A stretch of DNA of 54,540 nt from Clostridiales bacterium (GTDB lineage: Bacteria > Bacillota > Desulfotomaculia > Desulfotomaculales > VENG01). Location of the stretch: contig JADQBQ010000009.1 of assembly GCA_016278505.1 (NCBI GenBank), positions 1-54,540 of the forward strand, read 5' to 3'. The translations under genes and the position numbers were made by a program. This document shows positions 41,772-50,849 of the stretch, in pieces (position 1 is the stretch's first letter; the number at the start of each line of letters is the position of its first letter). The notes below the pieces were generated by a model. That model was not told where the DNA came from, did not search any database, and was given only the letters and a program-made list of their open reading frames with translations.

Positions 41772-44117
41772 ATGGCTGATCAAGAATCCGGTATGGATAC
41801 ACTGTTGGAAAAAATAAAGGCCCATACTGCATATAAAGAGCAGATTGTACATATTGAAGACCTTACAGCACAAACACCCCGGTACGGTGAATTATCCTAC
41901 CCGCTGCACCGGTCTTTGGCCCAGTCCCTTTCGCTGCGGGGTATAGACAATCTTTATACGCACCAGGTTGAGTCCATAGAAGCCGTCCGGTCGGATAAAA
42001 ATATTGTGGTGGTTACCCCCACCGCATCGGGGAAAAGCATGTGTTATAACTTACCCGTGCTGGACCGCCTGATCAGCCGGCCGGGTGAGTGTGCATTATA
42101 TTTATTCCCCACCAAGGCCTTGGGGCGGGACCAGCTTACTGCAATGGCTGAATTTGGAGCGCCTTTAAAGTATGGTGTATATGACGGGGATACTCCGGAC
42201 GGTGAAAAAAGGGATTTGCGGGATAAAGCCAACATTATCATGACTAACCCGGATATGCTGCACCGGGGCATATTACCCAATCATTTGAAGTGGCACCGTT
42301 TCTTCTCTAATTTAAAATTCGTAGTAATAGATGAGATGCATAATTACCGCGGTGTTTTTGGTACCCAGGTAGCCCACGTGCTGCGCCGTCTCCGGCGCCT
42401 GTGTAATTACTATGGCTCCCAACCGGTATTTATCCTTTGTTCAGCCACCATTGCCAATCCCGCTGAACACGCGACCAGGCTCACCGGTCTGCCGGTGAGC
42501 CTGGTGGAAGATAACGGTGCTCCCCGCGGGCCCATGCGTTTTGTACTTTGGAAACCTCCCACGCACACCCCATATATTAAAGAAGTGGCGTGGCTTTTGT
42601 CCGTTTGTCTGGAAAACAGATTTCGGTCTATAGTCTTCAGCCGGGCCAGGCAGGCGGCAGAACGTATCCTCCGTTTTGCCAGGCAGCATATGGATGATGG
42701 TAACGGCAGGGCAGTGACGGCATACAGGGGCGGCTACTTGGCCCGGGAGCGCAGGGCCATTGAGGAGGGGCTTTTCAGCGGTAAACTGAGGGGCGTTGTT
42801 AGTACTAATGCACTGGAGTTAGGTATAGATGTGGGTGACCTGGAAGTATGTATTATCGCCGGTTTCCCCGGTACCATTGCTTCCACCTGGCAGCAGGCGG
42901 GAAGGGTAGGACGTAAGGATAAAGAGTCCCTGGCCATTTATATAGGTGTGGAAACACCACTCGACCAGCATTTTATCCGCAATACCGGCGCACTCTTTTC
43001 CAGCCCCAGCGAAAGAGCGCTGGTCGACCCTGCTAACCCGTACTTATTAATGGGACAGGCCCTGTGTGCCGCGCACGAACTGCCGGTTACACCGGGGGAT
43101 TTTGCACTCTGGGATGATATTTTTCAAGATATTCTTATGCTCCTGGAGGAAGACGGGGATATTATTCATTCCTCCGGCAGTTATTATTATAACGGCCAAA
43201 CTTACCCGGCGGAAAGGGTCAACATAAGATCGGGCTCAGCGGGTCCGGTAAACCTACGGGATACGGGCAGGGGCAACCGGCTGCTGGAAGTGTTGGACGG
43301 TAATTCCGCTCAGTCCCAGGTTTACCCCGGGGCAGTTTACATGCACCAGGGGGAGACCTTTGTAGTTAAAGATTTGAACATGGAAAAGGAAACTGCCTTT
43401 TTGGAGCAGCAGGATACCGGTTATTTCACCATGTGCAGCCGGGAAAAATCCACCGAGATTCTAACCACGGACCGGCATCGGGAATTAAACGGGCACATGC
43501 TTTATACCGGGCAGCTGCGGGTTAGAAGCAGGGTGACGGGTTACGTGAAAAAGGAAGAAGACAGCGGGCAGGTAATTGGCGGTGGTAAGTTGGACCTGCC
43601 TGAGCAGGTACTGGAGACCACCGGGATGTGGATTGTTTTTGATCAATCAGCAGGTTCTCTGGCCAAAAAATTAGGCCTGCAGTTAATGGGAGGCCTGCAT
43701 GCCACCGAACATGCATCCATAGGGCTACTGCCCTTGTTTGCCATGTGTGACCGCAATGATTTGGGCGGACTTTCCACGGTAGATCACCAAGAGACCCAGG
43801 GCCCCACCATATTTATTCATGATACTTGTCATGGCGGAGTAGGATTTGGGGAGCGGGCTTATGAGGAAGCCGAAGACTTGTTTGAGGCGACGCTGGAGGC
43901 TATACAATCCTGTGAGTGTGCTGATGGCTGTCCGGCCTGTATTCAGTCTCCCAAGTGCTCCAATTTTAACCGTCCCCTGGATAAGGAAGGGGCTGTGATG
44001 CTGCTGCACCTCTTGCTGGGCCGGGAATACGTGCCGAGGAATGGGGATAAAAAGGGTAAGGGAATGGATGCTGCGGCCAGGGAGCGCCTGAAAAGGGTGG
44101 CGAAGAGTTTTAGATAA
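41772..44117 (+). CDS. mrfA: MrfA (YprA)-like DEAD/DEAH helicase
   Basis: This superfamily 2 helicase of about 781 residues carries the DUF1998-type C terminus. Motifs are Walker A TPTASGKSMCYNLP (near 82), DEMH box VVIDEMHNYRGVFG (near 186), ILCSATIANP, STNALELGIDVGDL and QQAGRVGRKDKE (near 375). The C terminus has a metal-binding cysteine cluster CECADGCPACIQSPKC (near 714-730). In Bacillus subtilis MrfA acts with the nuclease MrfB to repair mitomycin damage without UvrABC. The start is ATG 41772 (GGAGAG eight bases upstream); ATG 41721 has none. MrfB lies 503 bases downstream, so the usual tight pairing has been opened by repeat sequences. Confidence 0.9.
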   Translation: MADQESGMDTLLEKIKAHTAYKEQIVHIEDLTAQTPRYGELSYPLHRSLAQSLSLRGIDNLYTHQVESIEAVRSDKNIVVVTPTASGKSMCYNLPVLDRLISRPGECALYLFPTKALGRDQLTAMAEFGAPLKYGVYDGDTPDGEKRDLRDKANIIMTNPDMLHRGILPNHLKWHRFFSNLKFVVIDEMHNYRGVFGTQVAHVLRRLRRLCNYYGSQPVFILCSATIANPAEHATRLTGLPVSLVEDNGAPRGPMRFVLWKPPTHTPYIKEVAWLLSVCLENRFRSIVFSRARQAAERILRFARQHMDDGNGRAVTAYRGGYLARERRAIEEGLFSGKLRGVVSTNALELGIDVGDLEVCIIAGFPGTIASTWQQAGRVGRKDKESLAIYIGVETPLDQHFIRNTGALFSSPSERALVDPANPYLLMGQALCAAHELPVTPGDFALWDDIFQDILMLLEEDGDIIHSSGSYYYNGQTYPAERVNIRSGSAGPVNLRDTGRGNRLLEVLDGNSAQSQVYPGAVYMHQGETFVVKDLNMEKETAFLEQQDTGYFTMCSREKSTEILTTDRHRELNGHMLYTGQLRVRSRVTGYVKKEEDSGQVIGGGKLDLPEQVLETTGMWIVFDQSAGSLAKKLGLQLMGGLHATEHASIGLLPLFAMCDRNDLGGLSTVDHQETQGPTIFIHDTCHGGVGFGERAYEEAEDLFEATLEAIQSCECADGCPACIQSPKCSNFNRPLDKEGAVMLLHLLLGREYVPRNGDKKGKGMDAAARERLKRVAKSFR

Positions 44118-44156
44118 GAAAAAGATTTGTATGTCGTGCTGTGGGGTTAGTTTTTT

Positions 44157-44553
44157 GACGGGATTAACGGGATGCATGGGATTTTGAAAACATGTTTGAT
44201 TTTGCTGTAGTAAATAAAGTAGTTTATTGGGGAGAATTTTGATTTTGAGTTAATAATGAAAAGCATATTTAGACAGGATTAACAGGATCAACAGGATTTT
44301 TAGCTTTGCTTGTTTTCCTTTATTATTTCTTTGCATACAATATTTACTAGCATTAATTCGTCTTGGCGGTTTCGTTATATTTTTAATAATTCACATTATA
44401 TCTTAGTTAGCTCTTTTAAGCTTAAACTCATAACCAATTGGCTATTTTAAACGTTATCTTTTAATCCCTTATCCTGCTAATCCTGTAATCCTGTCTAATG
44501 TGTTTGCTTTTTCCTTTCTCTTTGTTCTTAATTTCTATCCCGAGAATCCCGTC
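44157..44553. repeat. Nested inverted-repeat element between mrfA and mrfB
   Basis: The outer arms are GACGGGATTAACGGGAT at 44157-44173 and its near complement at about 44537-44553. The inner arms are tandem 9-bp units based on ACAGGATTA (44271-44298) and their complement (44471-44496). The interior is AT-rich without a gene. It resembles a REP/MITE-like palindrome. A second copy lies after mrfB. Confidence 0.75.
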
Positions 44554-44620
44554 AAAAATTGCCCTTTCTTTTTAGTGTTGTAGCTTTTTACTAGTTAAAA
44601 CTTTCAAAGGTGAAGATAAA

Positions 44621-45601
44621 ATGAGTCTTTTTGATCGGTTGAATAAGGTTAAAGAGAAAAAGCAGCAGCAGCCTGAAACCCGCCCCGAAGTTGAGGTTCC
44701 GACACCCCTTCCGGGTGGGCGGCAGGTGTGTTCACCTATGGGTAGCTGTATCCTGTTAGAGGAAGGGTATCCCGGTACCTTTTCTTTCCCGGCATACAAA
44801 GACGGGGGAGTGCAGGGGAACCTGCGGCTGGTCCGCGGAGTGGGACCTGTTAACGAGCAAAAGTTAAAGCAGCAGGGGTATCACTCTATAGAACAGCTGG
44901 CCGGCCATGCCCGCTGGGGGGAATATGCCGGACAGGTGCTTGGTTTGCTCAAGGACGGTAAAGTCCACGAGCTTAAAGCCCTGGGAGCGGAGGATTGGGA
45001 AATATTATCCTTTTTTAAACCGGAGGATGTGGTTTTCCTGGATATAGAATCCACGGGCCTGTGGGCCAGCCAGCCTCTTTTTTTGGTGGGTTTGCTCTAC
45101 TGCCGGTCCGGCACTTTAGTGGCGGAACAGTATTTTGCCCGGCATTACCGGGAAGAAAAGGCCGTCCTGGAAGCGGTAGACCGGGTAATGAAAAAATATA
45201 AGGTAGTGGTTACGTATAATGGCAAGCGCTTTGACCTTCCTTATATGAGCGGCCGGTCCGTGGCTCACCGGCTTTTTTATAGTTATGATCACTTTCATGT
45301 GGACTTATTATTCCATGCACGTAAACATTTGAAGCATCAGCTGCCGGACTGCCGGCTGATGACGCTGGAGGAATACCTTATGGACTTTAAGCGGGAAGGG
45401 GATATTCCCGGATATTTAATACCGGAGACTTATCACCGGTTTGTAAAAACCGCTGACTCAACACTGGTGGAGCCTATTTTAGAGCACAACAGGCTCGACC
45501 TGGTGGCCATGGCCCGGCTTTTCCACCTGGTAGACCCCGGGTGTGCTGCTTCACTGGAATTGGCCAAGGAACAGGCGGCTGTGTCTAAAAGTAGCTGGTA
45601 A
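44621..45601 (+). CDS. mrfB: MrfB (YprB)-like DEDD exonuclease
   Basis: This 326-residue protein has a helix-hairpin-helix (LVRGVGPVNEQKLKQQGY, near residue 80) and an RNase H-like exonuclease domain. The acidic motifs are VVFLDIESTGLW (near 140), VVTYNGKRFDLPYM (near 199) and ILEHNRLDLVAMARL (near 289), which together place the four metal-binding acids. It is the nuclease partner of MrfA in excision of certain interstrand or bulky lesions in Bacillus. It starts at ATG 44621. Palindromic repeat elements lie on both sides of this gene. Confidence 0.9.
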   Translation: MSLFDRLNKVKEKKQQQPETRPEVEVPTPLPGGRQVCSPMGSCILLEEGYPGTFSFPAYKDGGVQGNLRLVRGVGPVNEQKLKQQGYHSIEQLAGHARWGEYAGQVLGLLKDGKVHELKALGAEDWEILSFFKPEDVVFLDIESTGLWASQPLFLVGLLYCRSGTLVAEQYFARHYREEKAVLEAVDRVMKKYKVVVTYNGKRFDLPYMSGRSVAHRLFYSYDHFHVDLLFHARKHLKHQLPDCRLMTLEEYLMDFKREGDIPGYLIPETYHRFVKTADSTLVEPILEHNRLDLVAMARLFHLVDPGCAASLELAKEQAAVSKSSW

Positions 45602-45649
45602 GGAGGTTATTATTAGATGGGCTTTGGATCTGTTTTTTTACGAAAATAA

Positions 45650-45984
45650 ACGGGATAAGCGGGGGAAAAGGCTTTGCATGTGGGGCTTTTGGGTAAACAA
45701 TTTTTTTAGACAGGATTAACAGGATCAACAGGATTGTTAAAAAAATACAAAAATACAATCGAAAATCTTTATCACCTAAACAGAGCTTATGGACCAGTCC
45801 AATATATTAATACAAATAATTATAAAATGTTTTTTAAGACCCCAAAGCACTACCCTAAAGCATCCTGCGAATCCTGTAATCCTGTCTAATGTGTTTGCCT
45901 TTTCTTTCGACCTCAAAGGAATGCCTAAAAATCTTGTCTTAATTGTTTTTTAATCTCTATCCTGAGTATCCTGTAATCCTGTCG
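45650..45984. repeat. Second copy of the ACAGGATTA repeat element
   Basis: The arm 45708-45735 is identical to 44271-44298, and the right arms at 45861-45887 and about 45955-45984 match the complement. The stretch AATCCTGTAATCCTGTC plus the following AATGTGTTTGC is shared with element A. The interior is AT-rich without a gene. Confidence 0.75.
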
Positions 45985-46075
45985 AAAGAAGACCCCAAAG
46001 GAATACCTTTAAAAGTCTTTTGCCTGTCGTAGCTTCAACATACCAACTTAGCCTCATAAAAGGAGGGGGAAACCT

Positions 46076-46525
46076 GTGATTTTAGCAGCAATGAACAATA
46101 ATCAGTTAGCCGCTGCCCTGGATATTGTTTCCGGTAACCCCATGGTAGCATTTCCCACCCTGGATGAACAGGTACTGGCTAAAATGAAAAACACTGTGGA
46201 GTATACCGAAGGCAATGAAGTACCCGTTTATTTTTACGAAATGGGGTGAGAGTGCGATAGAAAAGTGGTTGCCGTGGGCAACCTCGGAAAGATATGGATG
46301 GAAGTGCCGGAAGATGCCGAAGACATGGAAACGCTTTCCGGTGAGTTTGCAGCATTCTTCGGTACCCGGTGGGAGGATGTTATGGTGGGAGGGGATAAGC
46401 CCTTTGTTTACCATAAAGATTGGGAGGCTTATTTTTCCGTTACCGGTTTGAAACCCGTGTCGGGCTTGAAGTTGTCCCAATTGCCCTCGCGGGCCAAGCA
46501 GTTTAATCTAATTATCGGCAGTTAA
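46076..46525 (+). CDS. Hypothetical protein read through an in-frame TGA (candidate selenoprotein)
   Basis: GTG 46076 follows a strong GGAGGGGG and opens a frame of 57 codons ending PVYFYEMG at a TGA (46247-46249). The same frame is open for 92 more codons (CDRKVVAVGNLGKIWMEVPE, then FGTRWEDVMVGG and HKDWEAYFSVTG) to 46525 and has no ribosome site of its own. So one protein of about 149 residues seems split by a single TGA. Seventeen bases after the TGA is a perfect 7-bp hairpin with loop GUG, at the position of a bacterial SECIS element. Translation as selenocysteine would give a U-E-C motif. A sense-to-stop mutation is the alternative. No family is recognised. Confidence 0.55.
46267..46283 (+). 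promoter_or_regulatory. SECIS-like hairpin downstream of TGA
   Basis: GGTTGCC and GGCAACC are perfectly complementary around a GTG loop. The loop lies about 25 bases after the TGA, within the spacing reported for bacterial SECIS elements. Confidence 0.4.
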
Positions 46526-46610
46526 TTTGTTTCTATCAAACTTAATAGGGTATGATTTATGCAGAGATTCCAATTGTACCTAATACAACAATTAACAGGA
46601 GGGAAAAATA

Positions 46611-47546
46611 GTGCCTAATCCCCGTTCTTTTGAATTGCCGCAGGAGTTTTTGATTGTGGGAGCGGCCGTACAGACCGGTCTTTTTGACGCCTTAAAGGAT
46701 AGTCCCTGCACCACGGAAGAATTATCGGCAAAGACCGGAACCGACCACAGGGCGTTATGGACAGTGGCCGAAGCCCTGGTTGCCCTGGGTTATTTAGAGC
46801 ATGACAGCAAAAAGATGAAGCTGACCGCGGAAGCAGAGGAAATACTCTATAATTCTGAATCTGAAGCTTATACCGGTTTTTCCTTTATGCACGCTTATAA
46901 TTTGATATCTTCGTGGGTGAGGCTACCGGAGGTTTTGCAAAACGGCAAACCGGTCCCCAAAAAGCAAGATTCTGCACCTAAGGATTTTATCAAGGCCATG
47001 AGCCATATAGCGGCTCAAAGTGCACCCGCATTATCTAAATATTGTCTGCAGGACTTGCCCGCAAACCCCGCGGTACTGGACGTAGGGGGAGGTCCCCTTA
47101 CCTATGCCCGTGCCTTTGCGAAAAATGGGGCGGCAGTCACTGTAATGGATTTACCCCAGGTAATTGACATGATGAGCCCCGAATTAGAACCTGACCTGCC
47201 CATAAAAATGGTGAAGGGTGATTTTACCGAAGGGTTGCCTCAGGGACCTTTTGACGTAATCTATCTCGGCAACGTCTGTCATATATACGGGGAAAAGGAA
47301 AACCAAAAGCTCTTTAATGACGCGGCCGCCAATCTTAAAAGCGGTGGTAGATTAATCATTAATGACATGATCCGGGGTACAGGAGCCAGACCGGCAATCT
47401 TTGGTGTCAATATGCTTATAAATACTGCTAACGGCGGAACGTACACCTATGAAGAGTATAAAACATGGCTTGAGAATGCGCAATTTTCTGTCTTCCCGTG
47501 GCAAGAGGTTGGCGGCAGGCAGATTATTAGAGCTGACAGGCAGTAA
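46611..47546 (+). CDS. SAM-dependent O-methyltransferase-like protein
   Basis: This 311-residue protein has the two-part layout of plant-type (family 2) O-methyltransferases. A winged-helix dimerisation domain (about 1-95; VGAAVQTGLFDALKDSPCTT, LGYLEHDSKKMKLT) is followed by a Rossmann domain with the SAM loop VLDVGGGPLTYARAF, the acidic strand end VTVMDLPQVIDMM, and VKGDFTEGLPQGPFDVIYLGN. GTG 46611 has GGAGGG eight bases upstream. The substrate is unknown; relatives methylate small hydroxylated molecules. It ends at a hairpin shared with a convergent gene. Confidence 0.85.
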   Translation: MPNPRSFELPQEFLIVGAAVQTGLFDALKDSPCTTEELSAKTGTDHRALWTVAEALVALGYLEHDSKKMKLTAEAEEILYNSESEAYTGFSFMHAYNLISSWVRLPEVLQNGKPVPKKQDSAPKDFIKAMSHIAAQSAPALSKYCLQDLPANPAVLDVGGGPLTYARAFAKNGAAVTVMDLPQVIDMMSPELEPDLPIKMVKGDFTEGLPQGPFDVIYLGNVCHIYGEKENQKLFNDAAANLKSGGRLIINDMIRGTGARPAIFGVNMLINTANGGTYTYEEYKTWLENAQFSVFPWQEVGGRQIIRADRQ

Positions 47547-47594
47547 AAGGGGAAACCCCACGGTAGAAGTGGGAGCTAAAAGCAGATAAAGTGC

Positions 47595-47616
47595 AGCCGG
47601 GCTTATTAGCCCGGCT
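47595..47616. terminator. Hairpin between convergent genes
   Basis: The stem AGCCGGGC/GCCCGGCT has a 6-base loop. It lies between the methyltransferase and the minus-strand gene and can serve both. Confidence 0.6.
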
Positions 47617-47623
47617 ACTTACG

Positions 47624-47944
47624 CTACATCAAATTCTCCTTGATCCAGCTTTTTACTTCATCATTGGCGTCAAAAAGGTTATTTTCATCTAGACTGCCTC
47701 CCTGTTCTTCCACTGCCCGCACCAGCATTTCCACTGGTGGTTGCTTAGGAAGAAACTTGGTGGAACTCAACATTTCGCCCACTTTATATAAAGTTAGCTG
47801 CGGGTTTTTGCTATAAACGTCTATGACAAAGGCAAACCCTTTTTTGCGATTTGTAAACTCTTCTGCAAGCTTAAAATCCCATAACAACTTATCCTCTATT
47901 TTGGTCAGGTCCATAGTTGGTTCTTTGTATTCCGTCTCTCTCAT
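47624..47944 (-). CDS. Hypothetical soluble protein, 106 residues
   Basis: This acidic, helical protein starts at ATG 47944, with AGGAG about eleven bases upstream; a second Met (residue 11) is possible. It contains LLWDFKLAEEFTNRKKGFAF, VIDVYSKNPQLTLYKVGEML and a C-terminal tail ending DEVKSWIKENLM. The shape suggests a small helical bundle. No family is recognised. It is monocistronic and converges with the methyltransferase gene. Confidence 0.7.
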   Translation of the reverse strand: MRETEYKEPTMDLTKIEDKLLWDFKLAEEFTNRKKGFAFVIDVYSKNPQLTLYKVGEMLSSTKFLPKQPPVEMLVRAVEEQGGSLDENNLFDANDEVKSWIKENLM

Positions 47945-48107
47945 ATACTCTCACTCTCCTATTTTGGAATTAATGATAGCTGCTTTATAAGTGTACCACA
48001 CATGGACTATATTTCCTTCTTAAATAAAGAAGGATTTTTTTACACTGATGTAGAAAGATCATTTTTTATTAACCGAGAATTGAACATAATTTCAGGAGGA
48101 ATGAATC

Positions 48108-48356
48108 ATGCCTATCTTCGAGTATCAGTGCCAGGATTGCCAGAAAACTTTTGAAGTGCTCCAACTGCCTGGAAATAATAATGAGCCTAAGTGCGAGTGT
48201 GGCAGTGCAAACTTGCGTAAACTTATCTCCAGCCCTTTTTTGCCTAGTTCAGTAGGCAAGCCGGCTAATGAAGAACCCGCTGGCTGCTGCGGCAGTAACC
48301 CGAAAGATGGAAATTGTACCCCCGGTTCCTGTTGCGGCAAAACCACCGGCGAATAG
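48108..48356 (+). CDS. FmdB-family zinc ribbon protein
   Basis: This 82-residue protein opens with the FmdB regulatory-domain signature MPIFEYQCQDCQKTFEVLQ and a second pair, PKCECGSANL, forming one zinc ribbon. The family is linked to regulation in formylmethanofuran dehydrogenase operons, but most members are of unknown role. A second cysteine-rich tail (GCCGSNPKDGNCTPGSCCG) is unusual and could bind another metal. ATG 48108 has AGGAGG upstream. Confidence 0.85.
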   Translation: MPIFEYQCQDCQKTFEVLQLPGNNNEPKCECGSANLRKLISSPFLPSSVGKPANEEPAGCCGSNPKDGNCTPGSCCGKTTGE

Positions 48357-48382
48357 ATAAAATATAGGCCAAAAGATAGTTT

Positions 48383-48412
48383 GCCCATGGATTACTATAG
48401 TAATCCATGGGC
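48383..48412. terminator. Perfect 30-base palindrome between convergent genes
   Basis: The arm GCCCATGGATTACTA is followed immediately by its exact complement with no spacer. T residues follow on the plus strand and it lies between convergent genes, so it may terminate in both directions. Confidence 0.75.
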
Positions 48413-48447
48413 TTTAAATTTTGCTATGAATTGGTAATTACTTATGC

Positions 48448-48840
48448 TTATAAATGATACAACATTGTTATAAAAATCAGCGGAATAACAAGCCAGCAGT
48501 GACCCCGGAAGTAGGATTTTTTGCGGGCTATATTCAAGGCCAGCAAACATATGGTCAGCAAAAGAGCCCAGGCCAGTATGCCGGAGGTAATAAACGACAT
48601 AAAGTGTGCTCCGCCCCCACCCCTTCCGTAACCATGGCCAAAACCGTTGCCACCGCTTAAGGCCAGCAGGCCGTGCAAAGTAAGTACTGTTAATGCAGCC
48701 AGGGCCAGATTCTTGTGATATCTTAATAATGCAGCCCGCCAATTACCTCCCGGCCCGGTACGGCGTATCAGACATACCAGTAAAGTAGCCAACAATAACA
48801 ATAATCCTAACCAACCAAGCAGTTCATTAATTATTATCAC
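48448..48840 (-). CDS. Four-helix membrane protein, ferric-reductase-like
   Basis: This 130-residue protein has four hydrophobic helices (LGWLGLLLLLATLLVCLI, LALAALTVLTLHGLLAL, FITSGILAWALLLTICLLAL, CWLVIPLIFITMLYHL). Histidines are placed at RYHKN, TLHG, GHCW and LYHL, as if to hold heme between helices. The RYHKNLALAALTVLTLHG stretch resembles the ferric-reductase-like / cytochrome b561 pattern. A glycine-histidine-rich loop (GNGFGHGYGRGGGGAHF) separates helices 2 and 3. It begins 28 bases after the ferredoxin-DUF4445 gene ends and may be co-transcribed with it from the Fur-controlled promoter. The heme role is inference. Confidence 0.6.
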   Translation of the reverse strand: MIIINELLGWLGLLLLLATLLVCLIRRTGPGGNWRAALLRYHKNLALAALTVLTLHGLLALSGGNGFGHGYGRGGGGAHFMSFITSGILAWALLLTICLLALNIARKKSYFRGHCWLVIPLIFITMLYHL

Positions 48841-48868
48841 GCTCCATTTTTTATAAAGGGGGCAGGTC

Positions 48869-50758
48869 TTATCTCAACCCCTCTGTTGTACTTGGGAACA
48901 ATTTTAAGTCGGTATGCGGTAAAAATAAGGCTGATATAAATTCTTCATAAAAGTCGTTTCCTACGCTTAATTCCAGATATGTTATTTTCCCGGTTAATTG
49001 TTCAGCATCATCCCGGGCTTCTTTACTTAATAAAATCTTTTTTGCACCCATTATTGAGCTGTTACCTACATATTTATATTTCTCCAGGGGAAGGTCAGGA
49101 AACATTCCTATCTTTATGGCATCCGCCAGATTAATATATTTTCCAAACCCTCCGGCTACATATATTTGTTCAATATCGTCCAAAGCTAAGCCCACTGTTT
49201 TTAACATGGTTGATATGCCTGCAAATACGGCAGCCTTGGAGCGGATAAGGTTTTTAATATCCGATTCAGAGATGGTGATATCTTTACTGTTACCCGACTC
49301 TCCTGCCCAGGCCAGCACAAACTCTTTTTCACCCTCTGTTATACGTATTCTTTTATTTGTGGGAAATGCTAGGAAGCTACCGGTACGGTTTATCACAGCT
49401 GTTGTTTGCAGGGATGCTATGCAATCAATGAGTCCTGAACCGCAGATCCCTATGGGTTTTTTGTTGTTCACAGTTTTCAAATGGACATCCAGGGAAATGG
49501 GTTCGATATCGACATTTTCTATGGCCCCATCCATTGCGCGCATGCCGTGGATTATACCACCGCCTTCAAAGGCAGGCCCTGCGGAACATGCACACGCCAT
49601 AAGCCAGTCCTTATTTCCTAAAACCATCTCTCCGTTGGTGCCCACATCAATAAACAAAGATATTTTTTCTTGCTTATCAATTCCAATTACTTCAGCGCCG
49701 GCAGTAATGTCACCTCCCACATAACTGGCTGTGCCTGGGAGACAGTAGACCATGGCCCTTGGATTTACTGCCAGGCCAATATCCAGTGCCTTGATTGGAA
49801 TCAAGGAGTTAAAGGCGGGAACGTATGGTTCCAGCCGGATGTATTCCGGGTCAATTCCTAAAAACAGGTGAATCATTGTAGTATTTCCTGCACATGTTAC
49901 GTACCATATATCTTCGTAGTTAATATTTTTGTCTTTGATTAGAGTGGTAATAAGTTCATAAACAGTGGTCAGAATTGTTCGCTGCATTTGTTCCACACCT
50001 TTTTTGTGTTCCACCGCATAGATAATTCTGGAAATTACATCGTCTCCGAAAACAGCCTGTTTGTTATAGGTACCCTCAATACCAACAGATTCCCCGGTTT
50101 CAAGGTCAACCAGTTGAGCAACAACCGTAGTAGTTCCTATGTCCAAAGCCAGCCCATAATAATTTCTATGGTTCCATCCCGCCTCAACATTAACTATTTC
50201 ATAACAACCTTTAATATCAGCCAGGGAGACTGTTATCCGCCAGTTACCTTCACGAAGGATCCGGGGTAGCTTTTGCACCGTTTCTAGATTTAAGCGCAAG
50301 TGTTCAATGTTTAATGTTTTACGCAACACAGAAAAAAGACGAGAAGAATCATCTGTATGATCATCTAATGAAGGTGGGGAAAGTGCTATCTTTATTTTTT
50401 GAAACAAAGGATCAAAGGTATGGGTAGACATGTGATTGTTTAGTTCTTCACTAATTAGCACCTGGTGTTGTGAGAGTCGATTTGATTCGGGAACTTCAAT
50501 TTCCATATCACTTCTGGGATACGTTTGGCAGGCCAGAACATAGCCTTTGGATAATTGTTCTCGGGTTAATTTACCAACACCTTCAGAACGGGCTAACCCC
50601 TTCTTAATAATTACACCGCAACGGCTGCAGCTGCCGGTGCCGCCGCAGGAGCTCTTTAGCGATATTCCTGCCCGGAATGCAGCATCCAGTATATTTTCAT
50701 CCTCGTTAACGGTTACGGTTGAACTGTCCGGTAAAAACACCACTTTATACTCATTCAT
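48869..50758 (-). CDS. Ferredoxin-DUF4445 (RACo-like) ATP-dependent activator
   Basis: This protein of about 629 residues has an N-terminal plant-type [2Fe-2S] domain (1-95) with cysteines in SCGGTGSCSRCGV and YVLACQTY. A linker and a large DUF4445 domain (about 195-615) of the ASKHA fold follow, with GLALDIGTTTVVAQLVDL, CAGNTTMIHLFLG, FIDVGTNGEMVLGN, CACSAGPAFEGGGI and GGFGKYINLADAI. RACo and its relatives use ATP to reduce inactive cob(II)alamin on corrinoid proteins of methyl transfer. No corrinoid protein or methyltransferase gene lies nearby. The start is ATG 50758. A perfect Fur box lies 23 bases upstream of the start, so iron-repressed expression is likely, which is unusual for this family. 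Confidence 0.9.
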   Translation of the reverse strand: MNEYKVVFLPDSSTVTVNEDENILDAAFRAGISLKSSCGGTGSCSRCGVIIKKGLARSEGVGKLTREQLSKGYVLACQTYPRSDMEIEVPESNRLSQHQVLISEELNNHMSTHTFDPLFQKIKIALSPPSLDDHTDDSSRLFSVLRKTLNIEHLRLNLETVQKLPRILREGNWRITVSLADIKGCYEIVNVEAGWNHRNYYGLALDIGTTTVVAQLVDLETGESVGIEGTYNKQAVFGDDVISRIIYAVEHKKGVEQMQRTILTTVYELITTLIKDKNINYEDIWYVTCAGNTTMIHLFLGIDPEYIRLEPYVPAFNSLIPIKALDIGLAVNPRAMVYCLPGTASYVGGDITAGAEVIGIDKQEKISLFIDVGTNGEMVLGNKDWLMACACSAGPAFEGGGIIHGMRAMDGAIENVDIEPISLDVHLKTVNNKKPIGICGSGLIDCIASLQTTAVINRTGSFLAFPTNKRIRITEGEKEFVLAWAGESGNSKDITISESDIKNLIRSKAAVFAGISTMLKTVGLALDDIEQIYVAGGFGKYINLADAIKIGMFPDLPLEKYKYVGNSSIMGAKKILLSKEARDDAEQLTGKITYLELSVGNDFYEEFISALFLPHTDLKLFPSTTEGLR

Positions 50759-50780
50759 CAACCAGCCCTTCTTCCGTTAA

Positions 50781-50795
50781 TGATAATTATTATCA
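50781..50795. promoter_or_regulatory. Fur box
   Basis: TGATAATTATTATCA is a perfect 7-1-7 Fur operator, with further AT-rich symmetry on both sides. It sits 23 bases before the ferredoxin-DUF4445 start codon and 55 bases before a short divergent frame. Confidence 0.85.
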
Positions 50796-50849
50796 ATTAA
50801 ATAATAACAATAATATGAACATATGTCAATAAAAGAAGAAGGGATGGTC

